From Molossus alvarezi (Eukaryota > Chordata > Mammalia > Chiroptera > Molossidae): a DNA stretch of 64,000 nucleotides. Shown in pieces: positions 24,401 to 35,640 of the stretch. The notes beneath the pieces were generated by a model. The model did no database searches. It had not been told where the DNA came from and saw only the letters and a list, made by a program, of their open reading frames with translations. Position numbers and translations under genes: made by a program. The stretch is taken from the NCBI GenBank assembly GCA_037176705.1, contig CM073885.1:93186501-93250500 (forward strand), written 5' to 3'. Position 1 is the stretch's first letter; each line of letters begins with the position of its first letter.

Positions 24401-25494
24401 ATACTGGAGCAGACCACAACTAACCTCGAACCAGAATGGGTTCCACAGATGCCATGCAGTTGTAGGGATGCAGTATTTCCTCATGTATGTGCACACAGCC
24501 AATTCCAGGCACACGTTCTAAATCCTATTTCCAGCACTTGGAAAAGAGGATTATCAACAAAGAGATGGGCATAAATCTGGAATAATTTCACTGATTCTTG
24601 AAGAAAGCACAAGAGGTGACACAGTCCAGTAGTTATTAATTTTAAATAATATTCAGAAAATTTACTTGGTTGATATCTATTTTGTGATGGAAGTCTTTTC
24701 CTTTCTTTAAAAGTCTGGTGCATCTACAATATTTCACATTCATTAATAAAACACTTTACTACAAAATGAATAGTTTGTGTTATGGCAATGTCAGCAGGAA
24801 TATGTCCACTAATTATATAAGGTGGATATTTTGTTGTTGTTGTTGTTGTTTTAATATGCTTTGGTCTCCCAAATTGTCCATATTTCTTGGAAAGGTCTTT
24901 GTGCCCTGTACACAGCATTCTAAAAAAGGAGCTGAAAATGCATTCATGACTAATTTAAAATATCTAGTGCTAAGGAAAAAGAAAAAAAAAAAAGTACTTA
25001 TAGTTCTTCAACTCCCAACATGAGCCAATGTTTGAGAAAAGAAATGTGTTTGCTTTATACAATACTATTCACAACCAAATTATCCCAAAGTGCTTTACAA
25101 AGTAATTAGTTGGAGACTAGTATGAGAGCGTGTAGGCAAACATAGGAGCCATTAAGACACTCAGCAATAGCTCACACACTGCTTTGGACATTAGACTTGT
25201 TTTACTGAGAGCGAAGATGTTAGTTCAATTACAGAATAATTTAATAGAATAATTGAAATTCCTCTGGGCCTGGTAAGTTTTATAGATCATCCAAAATGAT
25301 AAGCTAACTCTCTATTTTTTTTAATTCCTAAAAATATCCAAGTGTGAATTAAAACATACATTTTCCCTCACGTAATTTATTTACAAGAAATTATTGTTAT
25401 GAGGTTGAATTATAGCAGAAAAACATGTATGTGGTTCTTTCCAAAAAGATACTCTATAGACTTGGTAAAGAGGTATTATTTCACAAATTATTTT
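21431..25494. other. Unassigned AT-rich DNA with simple repeats
   Basis: About 4 kb in which I recognise no gene or interspersed repeat. It includes an imperfect (ATCT)n array at 22631-22689 and a (GTT)n run at about 24833-24851. Open frames up to 101 residues (24718-25023) include poly-Cys and poly-Lys caused by the simple repeats. Confidence 0.5.
22631..22689. repeat. (ATCT)n microsatellite
   Basis: Tetranucleotide array interrupted by ATCATCT and ATTATCT units. Confidence 0.95.
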
Positions 25495-25830
25495 CTTTAC
25501 CTTTCCCATTTGATGTAAGTTTTAGTTGTATTCCCCTGAGCTTTCTTTACACAAGGATTCAACCAGAAATTCCCTCCTCTCTTCTCAAGTATTAAACCCT
25601 TACCCTTCCTTTAAGTAGCAGTTTAAATCTAACCTCTTTCATGAAAAATTTCCCAGCTGAAACACCCACTTTACTGATTTTATATCACATGTCTATTGTA
25701 TTTCTCACTTGGCCATGGCTTAGGTTATTTTTAATTATCATTTCAAGAACAAGACCCATGAGGACAGCAATAATGTCAATCATTTCATTTACATCCCATA
25801 CTTTCAGTAGGGAACTGGCGTGATCATATG
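25495..25830 (+). mobile_element. L2 LINE fragment, 3' region
   Basis: Sense L2. AAGTAGCAGTTTAAATCTAA (compare 'caggtctcagcttaaatgtcacc'), TTTCATGAAAAATTTCCCAG (compare 'tcagggaggccttccctga'), CACATGTCTATTGTATTTC, and AACAAGACCCATGAGGACAG (compare 'agctccatgagggcaggga') appear in the expected order. Confidence 0.75.
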
Positions 25831-26079
25831 CATGGTTTCCAACGCTCATGCACGTAGCAGTGTGGAGGATGTACTGGCAGGAGCATGCCTATGATGGAGC
25901 CATTAACCAACAGCCAAGCCTCTGGCTTCTGCTTTTTCACCAGCCTGAGATTTCTTCCTCATCCACCCATATTTTAAATTCCTTTGATCAACTGACCCTC
26001 TTTAGACACCATTTCACACATAAAAAAACACTTGTAGGCCAAAATGGTGGCATAACTGCTGTCTTGACTTTTCACCTTT

Positions 26080-26173
26080 TTATTTTTTGGTGCGTGCCCC
26101 GAGCGGGAACTGAACCTGGGACTCTCTGGTTCACAGGCCAGCGCTCCAACCACTGAGCCAAATCGTCCAGGGC
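26080..26173 (-). mobile_element. Head-only VES-type SINE (3'-truncated)
   Basis: Only the tRNA-related first part of the SINE is present. The minus strand starts GCCCTGGACGATTTGGCTCA, continues through the anticodon region and a B-box-like TTCAGTTCCCGC, then stops at CACGCACC, followed by a short A-rich run (AAAAAATAAAAA). Possible target duplications are TCACCTTTTT at about 26072-26081 and TCACCATTTT at 26174-26183. The CT-rich 3' body and the TCCTC/GAGGA end are absent. Confidence 0.8.
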
Positions 26174-26375
26174 TCACCATTTTGAGTGTCAAAGGTAGCT
26201 GGCTGGGATTAGCTCGGAGGCTGTCAGACCATTTCTTACCTTCTTCTGGTCCTCATATCGTGGTATGGACTGCCCCCAGCTGGTCCCTCTTTCTCTATAG
26301 GAGCACAGAGAATATTCACTAGGTGAAATAATAAAAAGATGAATGAGAGAATAAATAGGGGGTTAGATTCTTAAC

Positions 26376-26655
26376 TAAAATAGATTATAAGCGCTGGCCT
26401 GTTTTGCTCAGTGGTTAGAGCATTAACTTGTGGACCAAAGAGTCACAGGATCAATTCAGGTCAAGGGCACCATCTCCATTGCAGTTCAGTCCCAGGCCCT
26501 GGAGGGGGGGGGGGTCATGCAGGAGGCAACCAATCGATGTGTCTCTCTCACATCAATGTTTCTCTCTCTCTCTCCCTCCCTCCCTCCCACTCTATCTAAA
26601 AATAAATGGAAAAATATCCTCTGGTGAGGATTTAAAAAAATAAAATACATTATAA
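26376..26655 (+). mobile_element. VES-type SINE, complete, with target duplication
   Basis: Sense class 1 copy at 26391-26640, beginning GCGCTGGCCTGTTTTGCTCA. The 15-bp duplication TAAAATAGATTATAA at 26376-26390 matches TAAAATACATTATAA at 26641-26655 with one mismatch. A run of eleven G residues at about 26504-26514 replaces the usual GGTCGGGGC-like segment. The 3' end keeps ATCCTCTGGTGAGGATT before the A tail. Three overlapping open frames of 62-71 residues here are chance frames. Confidence 0.95.
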
Positions 26656-27104
26656 AATGTTTAGGTCCTTTCACCTGAAACTTGTCTCTGTTTCTTACAC
26701 AGAGGCCCGAATTTAAGTGTTTAGTCAACAAAGATCACAAAGTCGATGGTTTCTGCTAAGCAGAGTTATGGTTTGTCAGTTTGGATTTTTCTGTCACTTG
26801 TTTAATCTTGGGCAGGTGCTCACTATAAAACTGTCTTTGGCCAAGGGACGTCTCTCAGTAACAGGTGCAGCCTATTAGTGAAATTAGATAAGTGCCACCG
26901 CATAGTCTGTAGCACAGAGGTGAGTGTCAATTCTGTGGTGACAGCCTATACACACTTCTTCATCCTATCTGACTCACCAAGAAACCCTGCCCCAGGCAAG
27001 AAGACACTCTATCCCATTTCAAGACTAAAGCCAGTTCCCTGGAATGAACTGTGACACCCCAGCCACCCAGGGAATATAGAAGCTATGTGATACTCTAAGT
27101 ATCA
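26656..27104. other. Unassigned DNA
   Basis: No gene or repeat recognised. The composition is more balanced than in the flanks. Confidence 0.5.
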
Positions 27105-27545
27105 CTCTCTTGTTTACAAGTGGCAGAAAACCAACCCAAAGAAGTTTATTCAAAAAGGACTTTATTATCTTACCTACAGAACCTGCCTCAATCCTGGGGC
27201 ATATATAATGTCACCTGGACCTAATCTCTCTCAAACACGTAGCTCAAGTTCTTTGTATTGGCTCCATTTTGATATGAATTCCATCATGGTGCCAAAATGG
27301 ATGCAATGGTTTCAGCTTTATATCCTCTGGATTTGAGTTCTATATTCTCAGTAGATATCTGATTACAACTCATTAGCTCTGAATGTGTCAGGTGCCCCTT
27401 CCTGAAACAATTACTCTGGCCAAGAGAATGCATTGCCTAATTCAAGAAACTGGAAAGGAGTCAACAACTATTAAATCAGCAAGGGCTGAAAGTAGCCAAA
27501 GGATGGTGCACTGAGGGAGTTTTCTGGGTGTTGTTTGGGAGGGAG
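27105..27545 (+). mobile_element. Ancient interspersed repeat, family not named
   Basis: It contains ACAAGTGGCAGAAAACCAA, AAAAGGACTTTATTATCTTA, CAAAATGGATGCAATGGTTTC, CCTTCCTGAAACAATTACTC and CTGGCCAAGAGAATGCATT, in the order of a familiar placental repeat ('aagtgacagaaacccaactc ... ggaatttattggctc ... aaccaatcactgtggccag'). I do not recall the family name with certainty. Confidence 0.5.
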
Positions 27546-27564
27546 AGAGATAATATATAATAAG

Positions 27565-27820
27565 TGGCTCAAACTTTATTTATTTTAAAAAATTGTTTTT
27601 TCTATATTGATTTTAGAGAGTGAAAAAAGGAGAGGGAATGAGAGATAGAAACATTGATAACAGAGAACATCTACTGGCTGCCTCCTGCATGCCCCTCACT
27701 GGGGATTTGGCCCACAACCTGGGCATGTGCCCTAACTGGGAACCAAACCGGCGACCTCTTGGTGCATGGGTCGTTGCTCAACCACTGAGCCACACCAGCT
27801 GGGCTATGGCCCAAACTTTA
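27565..27820 (-). mobile_element. VES-type SINE, complete, with target duplication
   Basis: Antisense class 2 copy at about 27579-27804. The plus strand shows CTGGCTGCCTCCTGCATGCC, GGGAACCAAACCGGCGACC and CAACCACTGAGCCACACCAG. The duplication TGGCTCAAACTTTA (27565-27578) matches TGGCCCAAACTTTA (27807-27820) with one mismatch. Confidence 0.95.
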
Positions 27821-28189
27821 AATGACTTCTACACTCTAAACAGAAAAGCTATTTCTTGTTCCACTAGGAGATTGCTGTACAAATGACCTTCTTTATGACA
27901 TAATTTTCATCGATTTCCTTTTAGATGCACTTTAGAAAAATATTTGTATAAATATTTATGTAGAAAATATTGTCCTCACAGACATATCTGCAAATTTATG
28001 TATTTATAAAATAAGTATATATTCTTAGGACACATAATGAGGCATTAATGGTGTTTTTGTCAGCTAACTAAGTTTGGGAAGCCTCGTTGTGTGGTCAATA
28101 CACTCAAAAATGGCAGAATAGTCTCTCTCTGTTGGGGTAAAGTTTTATAATATTTGAGAACTCTTCCTTCAACATATTCCTCCCAACTT
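27821..28189. other. Unassigned DNA
   Basis: AT-rich sequence with no recognised feature. Confidence 0.5.
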
Positions 28190-28335
28190 ACAATTTACTT
28201 ATTTGTTTGTTTATTTATTCATCGACATTATTTATTGAGCATCTATGTGCCCAACACTATGGTAATCGCTAGGGATATAATGAATTGCAATGACAGAACC
28301 TCTGCCCTCATGAAATTTATACAGAGCATGATCTG
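28190..28335 (-). mobile_element. L2 LINE fragment, 3' end
   Basis: Antisense L2. TTTATTTATTCATCGACATT, ATTTATTGAGCATCTATGTG, CCCAACACTATGGTAATCG and CTCTGCCCTCATGAAATTTA correspond to the reverse complement of the L2 3' end ('ttgagcacctactatgtgccaggcactgt...ctgccctcatggagctta'). Confidence 0.8.
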
Positions 28336-28959
28336 ACCAGATTTTCTCTTTGAAAGGACCATTCTCACTGATACATAGGGAAGGAGACTGTTAGGTGTAC
28401 TACAAAAACGCAGGTGAGAGATGAACCTCAGTTTAACTTGTTCAGAAACACTTGAGATGGACTTAAGTCAGAAGAATAGAAAGGACATTTAAATATTAAT
28501 TATGGACAACTTGCCAATGGCTAGGAATGAAGGTCAGGGTGCAATGGGACATTAACGTTGCTTTCTATATATGTGATATACAAAACTAAAGGGATGATTC
28601 CTATTCTTTCTAATAAGAAACACTAAGAGAGAACTAGGTTTGAAGGGACTTCCTCTACTCTGACATCGATGTTGTTCAATGATATTCAACATCGATGACA
28701 ATGATGTTGTTCAAGGACCTGTTGCACTTATTAGCTGTGCTGGACCTACTTTTGTGGAGTAACAGATTGAATAAATGCATAAGCAAATAAACAGACATGT
28801 ATTCAGTGCCTATAAATACACTATCATATTATATTCCTTTCTATTCACCATTATCATTTCTAGGAGTCCTCTTTAAAAGTCAAAATTCTGAAACTTTTAA
28901 ATAATAACTGCCTCTAAAATATGATCAAATTTATACACTTTTTTTTGCAATAACGTATT
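28336..28959. other. Unassigned DNA with a short hairpin
   Basis: No gene or interspersed repeat was recognised. It contains the inverted repeat listed at 28664-28697. Confidence 0.5.
28664..28697. repeat. Perfect 11-bp inverted repeat
   Basis: CATCGATGTTG at 28664-28674 and its exact reverse complement CAACATCGATG at 28687-28697 are separated by 12 bases. A partial direct repeat of GATGTTGTTCAA follows at about 28703. No U run follows, and no function is assigned. Confidence 0.9.
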
Positions 28960-29110
28960 CGCCTTTCAGAGAAAAATTGTTTTCCAGTATTGTTGAGATA
29001 TAATTGCATGCATCACTATATAAGTTTAAGATATACAGCATGATGGTTTCATGTGCATGTATCGTGAAAGGACTACCACAAAAAGTTTAGGCAGCATCCA
29101 TAGTCCCATA
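28960..29110 (-). mobile_element. L1 3' UTR fragment, antisense
   Basis: TATTGTTGAGATATAATTGC, AAGTTTAAGATATACAGCAT, ATGGTTTCATGTGCATG and GACTACCACAAAAAGTTTAG follow the antisense 3' UTR of L1M-type elements ('ttgagatataattgacatata...aggtgtacaacataatg...attaccacaataag'). Confidence 0.7.
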
Positions 29111-30449
29111 TAGATAGAAAAAGTTTTTAATCAAAAGAGAGGGGACGAGGAAATTATATCAACAAATATAATGAAGAGAGAGGCAGTGAAGTGCATCTTT
29201 CCTCTTGCATAAAGCGGGGGAGGGCAAGGTCAGAAAGGCCAGTTTCAGTACTTGACGTCCTTTCTCTCTCTCACTCCCAGCATCAAGAACTACATTAAAT
29301 GGGAAATATTGAACAATGCAGCTTAAAAAGTAGGCAAGAGAAAGATAAATAAGGACATATATTCTCCATGCTAAGGTGTTTAGATTTTACCTGGAAGAAC
29401 CTTTTGGAACCTTTGTCCTCTTTGCCTCTGAATCCTCAAAATACTTATTTTCTAAACATTTGTTTGACTCTATGAGTGCTTCATAATTGACCATCCATTT
29501 TAACATTAGATTGTAAATTACCTCTTTTACTAATTAACGTTTCAATATTTGAATCTTATCTAAGACTTTGAGTTCTAGGACTACCTTGATTTTCTTTGTA
29601 GTCTGATCCCATCCTTTACACGGTCTTGATTTTAGTAGGTACTTGTTTGGTTGCTAGACTTCCAACTAATTGTTGTATTAATTTATTAGATGGTTCCTCT
29701 TCTTTCCATGGTAAATGGCTAGCCATTAGAATATAAATAAAGAACATATTGTTTTTGAACATGCTCTTCCTGCAATTCCTGCCATTCCCTGGGTTGGAGT
29801 TATTTCCAATCAAAAATAATTTCAACTCAATCACAAATCTCCCGTATATCTTCTGAAGGAATGGCTCTGAAAGCACACCCTCAGGGCTATTTTTTAATCT
29901 CCTGATCTTGTAATCACTAGAGATCAAATAGTTCCCAAGTTACTCTATAACCTTTAGACAAGCATTGATTTATTTTTCTGAGTTTCATCTTGCCGGACCT
30001 CTCATTTTAAAGATTGCTTCAGAAATGAGGTCTACATTACCTTAACACTGGCTCTTTCCTTGATACATGTCCTGCTGTTAACGGAATACATGTCAAAAAC
30101 ATTGGAGACATACACAGGGCACTTTCTATGCTAATTATTAAATGGACCCTGTTATGTTTTTCCTCTCAAAATTACCTTGGAAAGAAAAAAGCACTCTAGT
30201 CTTGGGATAAAGGAACTGCAACATTTTCTAACAGAACCTCCAAATGACTGGGTGTTTCTAAAAATTACATTACTTGAGAAGCGCTATAAAAATATGCCTG
30301 GTGTACTCTGCCTCCAGAAAGTCTAAATTTAAGGGACCTGGAGTAGTCCCTTGAGAAGCATGCTGCACTAGACAATAACAGAAATAGTTTTTGTTTAGTT
30401 TAGTTTTGCTTTGTTTTTAAAAACAATAGAAATCTAAAAAAGACCTAGT
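29111..30449. other. Unassigned DNA
   Basis: I recognised no gene or repeat. The 103-residue minus frame at 29616-29927 has no domain I can identify and no splice or codon context to support it. Confidence 0.5.
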
Positions 30450-30565
30450 TACAAGTCCTTTATAACTCTGCTACCAATTGCCTTGTAAATTTGGGCAAGT
30501 CATTTCATTTTTCCAAGTCTCAGAATGTTTACCTGTAAAATAAAAATTTACATGAGAGGACTTAC
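30450..30565 (+). mobile_element. MIR SINE core fragment
   Basis: Sense MIR. CTCTGCTACCAATTGCCTTG, AATTTGGGCAAGTCATTTCA, CCAAGTCTCAGAATGTTTA and CCTGTAAAATAAAAATTTAC match the core ('ctctgccacttactagctgtg...ttgggcaagtcacttaacc...cctcagtttcctcatctgtaaaatg'). Confidence 0.8.
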
Positions 30566-33500
30566 TTCTTCATTAGGCCAACACATTTTTATCTACTAAA
30601 TTCCAGACACACTAAGTTCCAGCCTGGATATAATCAATATGTACTAGTCACTGACCTTAGTGCATGGATTTCAAGTGGCTATCATAACCAACAGTGCATT
30701 TTCATTGACAATTAAATTCTTACTAAAATAAATGTTTAACTCAACAAAAATGTATTAACTCCTATTCCAAACACATGTTCTTTCACCATTCTACTTATAG
30801 TTAATTGCTTAATTAAGTAATTAAATTGTTCTAGCACTCTGAAGGATTTTTGTTGATGGAGGTCAGAGTTGGTTTGTTATATTTTAATCACCTATTGTTT
30901 CACCATATTTGGGTGGAATGAAATGGATCACAAGAAGCTTTAACTTAGTTGCAGGAATGAATAATAAGGCAGAAACCATGGCCCAGGAGATAAGAGTTAG
31001 GCAAGTGGGTTGATGAAATTTAGGGCAAGATGAGTAACTATATCAGCACATATGGTTTTAGTGCAGGAGAAGCTGCAAGTATGTTACTCAAATATTGAAA
31101 ATCATGTCATTGGTGCTCTAATGCTTCATCATAGAATATGATATCCTGACCAAGACCCAATTACTCAGAGCTGGTGGGCCTTCTGCATACTTATTAGCTA
31201 TCCTGTCTCTTTATATGTGTCCATAAAGGAAATAGAATCATTGGCATTACCATCATCCCATTTTTCAAGAACTTTATTGTCATTTTATCTTTTAGTGCAT
31301 TCATTTTAATCTTGATAGTATTTGCAGCAACCACTCAACTCTCTCTCATGTGTTAACATCATCCAAAATAAGCAATGTTTTATCATTCTCTTTGATTTGC
31401 CCTTTTCTGATATAGTTTTTCTCCCCAAAAGGAAATGTGGCCCCTCGGAGGCATAGTGCATGAAACATTCAAAATGCCGATTCATAAATTATGGAGAGGG
31501 TTGTATACGCACAGATATTTAGACACTATTGGTTTGGATTGTTGAACTATTGTAACTCCTCCACCCCATCTTGCTTTATTATTTAACTCTTTGGATTCAT
31601 TTTAGGGTCTGAGTATAATTTGGAGTAAGAGAAAATTAGTAATTTGGGGCAAACCTATATTGCATTCACTTTGCAGAGCAGACAGAGTATATTTTTAGGC
31701 ACTGCATGTTTATAACCTAATTTTCCTTCATTACTTTACAGAGGTGACCTTGTTCTAATACCTTCGGCACCTGATGTTATAAAAGTGAAATTCTTTTCAA
31801 ACCTGCTCAGTTAATGTGTTCCTGCTCAGAAACAAATACAAGATAACATTAACATTCCTGCCACAAAATACCTGCTAATTTGCTTGTGGTGAAGATAGAA
31901 AGCTTTTTATTACATATCACAAACTTCATTTATGTAGAATGAGTCACCAGACTTGCTGAAAAGCCAATGAGCATCTAATCTCTAATGCTACCTTCAGCCC
32001 TAACATCAATTCTCCTAGTTCAACTCATCTTTTATCAGCTCTTCAGTCTTTAAAAAAAAAAAAAAAATTTCTATCCTGTTACAAAAATGTGTTGTTCATC
32101 TGTCAAAACAGCTTTGATTTATGCTTTTTTGTATTATAGCTTCAGAGAAGAAAACACACACACACTCTGAGGAATATGCTATTTTCTCATTAAGGTCAGA
32201 ATGGAATCTATGCAATGGAAAATGAACGACTTGATTTCAAACAAATGATGACACTATTCAGTTCATAAAAGTTGCATTCTTGATTCTAAATTCTGCTTGA
32301 TATGTGTCCCTCCATGTTAAGTTTTCCTTGAAATGATCTGCAGAGACCTGTACAGATTTATATGCCATTTTCAGGCACAAGTGAAAAATAGAAGGAATTA
32401 AGCCGGCAATGTCTTGGTTTGTTTTAAACTTATGAAGATGATGACATTTCAATTATGGTTATTCTATTAAAGTCGTATCCTTATGGCATGCCATCATTGA
32501 CTCACATCTGTAAGTCTTTCAGACTTTCCTGAATTTTAACCTTGGAGAGCTACTTTGTGTCAATCTTGGATTATTTCCTTCGGAAGAAAAAAATAATTGT
32601 GTTTTATGTATCAGACTTAAATATAGATTTTCATTATACATATTTAATAGATATTCTTACTTATTAAACATAATATTCCTCAAGAGTTTTAGGCAGTCAG
32701 AAAACCTCACTGAGAATGACTCCTTCGCATTGGCAGAATGAGGGAGCAAGTTAAATAGAAGTTAATCTTGAAGGTGGAAAGTCAACACAAATCAGGCAGA
32801 GAACGCATGTGTAAAAGATTGGAGATACTCCGTCACTTTGTCTTATTGGCATATTATGCAAAATTAAGAGGGTTATTCTTCTCTTCTTTTCTGTTCTTTC
32901 CTTTTCTTTCATTTATTTAAATGGCAGATATTTTATTCCTTCCCAACAGGCATCTCCTTGCTGTAAGCAGCAGAGTCTGGGGTCATTATACCCAATTTGT
33001 TGTACCCTAGGCCCTAATAGCATCCTAATGAAAAACACAAGGTTAAATGGAGCTCCAGAGAGACTCCTTCCTAGAATGAAGGCTAGTTTTATTTGTCTTC
33101 AGAAACAGCATGCAACTCTCCACTGTGTGGCATTTTTGTGTGATTAAAATGGAAATGAAGACAAAGTAAACAGTCACTATCAGATTCCACAAAGTGACAG
33201 TTAAGTCACCAATACCAACGGTCTTGCAATTCTAATCCAGACACTCTTCAAAAGTTTTACACTTCAACTTAGGCCTTCTTTAGCTCAAAATTCATAGATG
33301 TATACCCTCAAGTATTACATGCAAATAATATCCTTAATATAAAAGTTTCCTACTTAACTGTCAGCTCCAGTAAGGGCACTGAAACTATCCAATCCTCAGT
33401 TTTTCCAAATCTACATTCTCCCTTAAGACCCCATTACTCAACATTAAATTACTTATTTCTTCAACATCACCAAATTATTAGAAAGAACAGAATAAAACTT

Positions 33501-34279
33501 CTGAATCCTCAATTTTCTTGACTACTCACTTATTTATGTCAGCTATTTTTATGCTTAAAACAATACTTCAGGACATTTAATGCTGACAAAAATGGGATTT
33601 ATTCTGAAACAATCTGCACATGATTTTGTATTGAGAATTTTGCTATACCTTTCTTTGTCCAACACCTTCATTTCTTTTGGGGAAAATTTTTAACTCCGGA
33701 AAATTAGTACGAAAAACACTACAATATTTGTAGGCAACCCATATCACTACAGATTTTTCAGTGTATATATAAATATGCATTTTATGATAACTATCACAAC
33801 ACTATAAAGAACGTGAGGTATGTGGTCAACTAGTACATTGTCAACACTGCAGTAAATTGGGAACAATTTTAGATGGTAATTCAGAAGATCTGAGCTCTGT
33901 AGCTTCAATAATTTTAAACCTGGTGGGGGTGAGTCACATAACCCCTTTGAACTTTAGTTTTTTTTTCAGTCACTAACTGACTGACTGATGGAAACAAACT
34001 ATGAGCTACAGATGGTCTGGAAATGAGCAAAACATAAGCTACACCTTCAAGTTATGATACAGTGGACACTCAGATAGAAACTTAAAACTACCTGTATGAT
34101 ACTAGAGGTATAACTTAAAATTTATGAAACCAGTTTAAGAAAAATTATCTGAGAAATGCTCTTGTCAACATATTGTTTAGACCCAATTAGAAAGTACTAG
34201 AAAAGAATTAGAAAATGGTACATATATTAGGCACATGCAAAGTATTATCATCAATATAATTCTAGTAAATAACCACAGG
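30566..34279. other. Repeat-poor DNA, no gene recognised
   Basis: The longest stretch where I recognise almost nothing. A weak MIR-like segment at about 33860-33965 (AGATCTGAGCTCTGTAGC, GAGTCACATAACCCCTTTGA) is possible. Open frames are at most 64 residues and not coding-like. Candidate unique or conserved noncoding DNA lies at about 31500-33200, but conservation cannot be judged from one sequence. Confidence 0.45.
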
Positions 34280-34718
34280 TGTGGTAAGTAGAATAATGGC
34301 CCCCAAAGAGATCCATGTCCTAATCTCTGCAACCTGTGAATATGTTACCTACATTACAGAGGGGCTTTGCAGACAAGATTAAATTAAAGAGTTTGGGATG
34401 AGGAGAGTATCCTGGATTATGTCAGTGGACCAAATAGTCAAAATTGAAGAGGAAGGAAGAAGAGATCGGAGTGATGAGATGTGAAAAGGACTCACCAACT
34501 AATGCTGGTTTTCAAGGTTGTTAAAGGGCTATGAGCCAAGGAATCTGGATGGCCTCTAGAAGCCAGAAAAGGTTCAGAAATATACTCTCCCCTACATCCT
34601 CCGTGAAGAAATGTAGCCCCCTGACACCTTGATTTTAGCCCTGTGTTGGATTTCTAACCTAAAGAACTATAACTAAGCTTGTAGTAATCGGTCATGGCAG
34701 CAATAGGAAACTAAGACA
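34280..34718 (-). mobile_element. MLT1-like MaLR solo LTR, nearly complete
   Basis: Antisense LTR. The plus strand reads TGTGGTAAGTAGAATAATGG, GATCCATGTCCTAATCTCTG, ACCTGTGAATATGTTACCT, TTTGCAGACAAGATTAAATT, ATCCTGGATTATGTCAGTGG, GGATGGCCTCTAGAAGCCAG, GACACCTTGATTTTAGCCC, and ends CAGCAATAGGAAACTAAGACA (the reverse complement of the TGT[A/C]TTAG LTR start). ACAGG just left and CCAGG just right resemble the expected 5-bp target duplication. No internal sequence is present. Confidence 0.85.
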
Positions 34719-34904
34719 CCAGGCATTATGCTGTTCAATGTTAGACTGAAGTAGTTCTTACAAATTCAGTCTCCAAGAATAAAAGGCAGAGCAGCAGGTG
34801 GGTTACCAATCTAGGAAGCCATTTGGTCACCAGGGCACATGAGGCATGAGGGAGGATGTGAGGAATGAAAGAGACAGGCTGGCTCTTGGCATGAAGCATA
34901 ATCT

Positions 34905-35640
34905 ATCATTCACATGTTATTAAGTATCTATTGTATATAGTAGTCCCCTCTTATGCCCAGGGGATACATTCTAAGACACCCAGTGGATGCCTGAAACCAT
35001 AAATAGTACTGAACTTCCACCTTTTTATTGAAAGGAAGCACTTTATAGCTTTTCTTTGCCGTTTCGTACCAGAATCACTCCTCTTGCACGTTGGGGTCAT
35101 TATTAGACATAATAAGGGTTACTTAAACAAAAGCACTACAATACTGGGTCGGTCGATCTGATAACCTAAATGGCTACTAGTGACTAGTGAGTGAGTAGCA
35201 TGTGCAGCATGAATATGCTGGACAAAGGGATGATCCATGTCCCAGGCAGGATGCAGAAGGATGGAACGGGATTTCGTCATGCTACTCAGAACAGCGTGCA
35301 ATTTAAAACTTATAAATTGTTTATTTCTGGAGTTTTCCATTTGATATTTATGGACCATGGTTGAGCATAGGTAACTGAAACCATGAAAGTAAAGCCACAA
35401 GTAAGGGAGGACTACTGTACATAATTATATTTTAGAAGTTTCAAGAAACATACAAATGTAAACTGAATGCATGTTCTCAAGTGCAGAGTCCAGTTAAGGA
35501 AAGACAATAGCAATACAGGACAGCAGTAAGTGTCACGCAGTAAAATAAATCTGAGCATGCTTTACAGAGTATGAATTATACACAGAACTGTGAGTTCTAT
35601 GAATCCACTCAAGGACTCATAGAGCACATGATGATAAGAG
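34905..35640 (-). mobile_element. L2 LINE fragment interrupted by a Tigger-like element
   Basis: Left of the DNA element, ATTAAGTATCTATTGTATA resembles the antisense L2 end ('tattgagcacctactatgtgc'). Right of it, GTTCTCAAGTGCAGAGTCCAG, GGAAAGACAATAGCAATACA and GCAGTAAGTGTCACGCAGT resemble the next L2 segment in order ('ctcaagg agctcacagtc...acaatacagtgtgataagtgct'). The L2 must pre-date the insertion. Confidence 0.55.
34938..35417. mobile_element. Tigger-like (Tc1/mariner) nonautonomous DNA transposon
   Basis: Terminal inverted repeats are TAGTAGTCCCCTCTTAT at the left end and GTAAGGGAGGACTACTG at the right. TA dinucleotides flank it at 34936-34937 and 35418-35419, the mariner-superfamily target duplication. 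Next to the left end, CCCAGTGGATGCCTGAAACC matches the known subterminal sequence. An interior stretch (CATTATTAGACATAATAAGG, TTACTTAAACAAAAGCACTA) corresponds on the minus strand to the start of a Tigger transposase gene. At 480 bp it is an internal-deletion derivative. I think of the MER8/Tigger5 group but would not fix the subfamily. Confidence 0.85.

Noticed and set aside
29616..29927. 103-codon minus-strand frame as a host exon
   Set aside because: No motif, no plausible splice context that I could support, and AT-rich composition like its surroundings.
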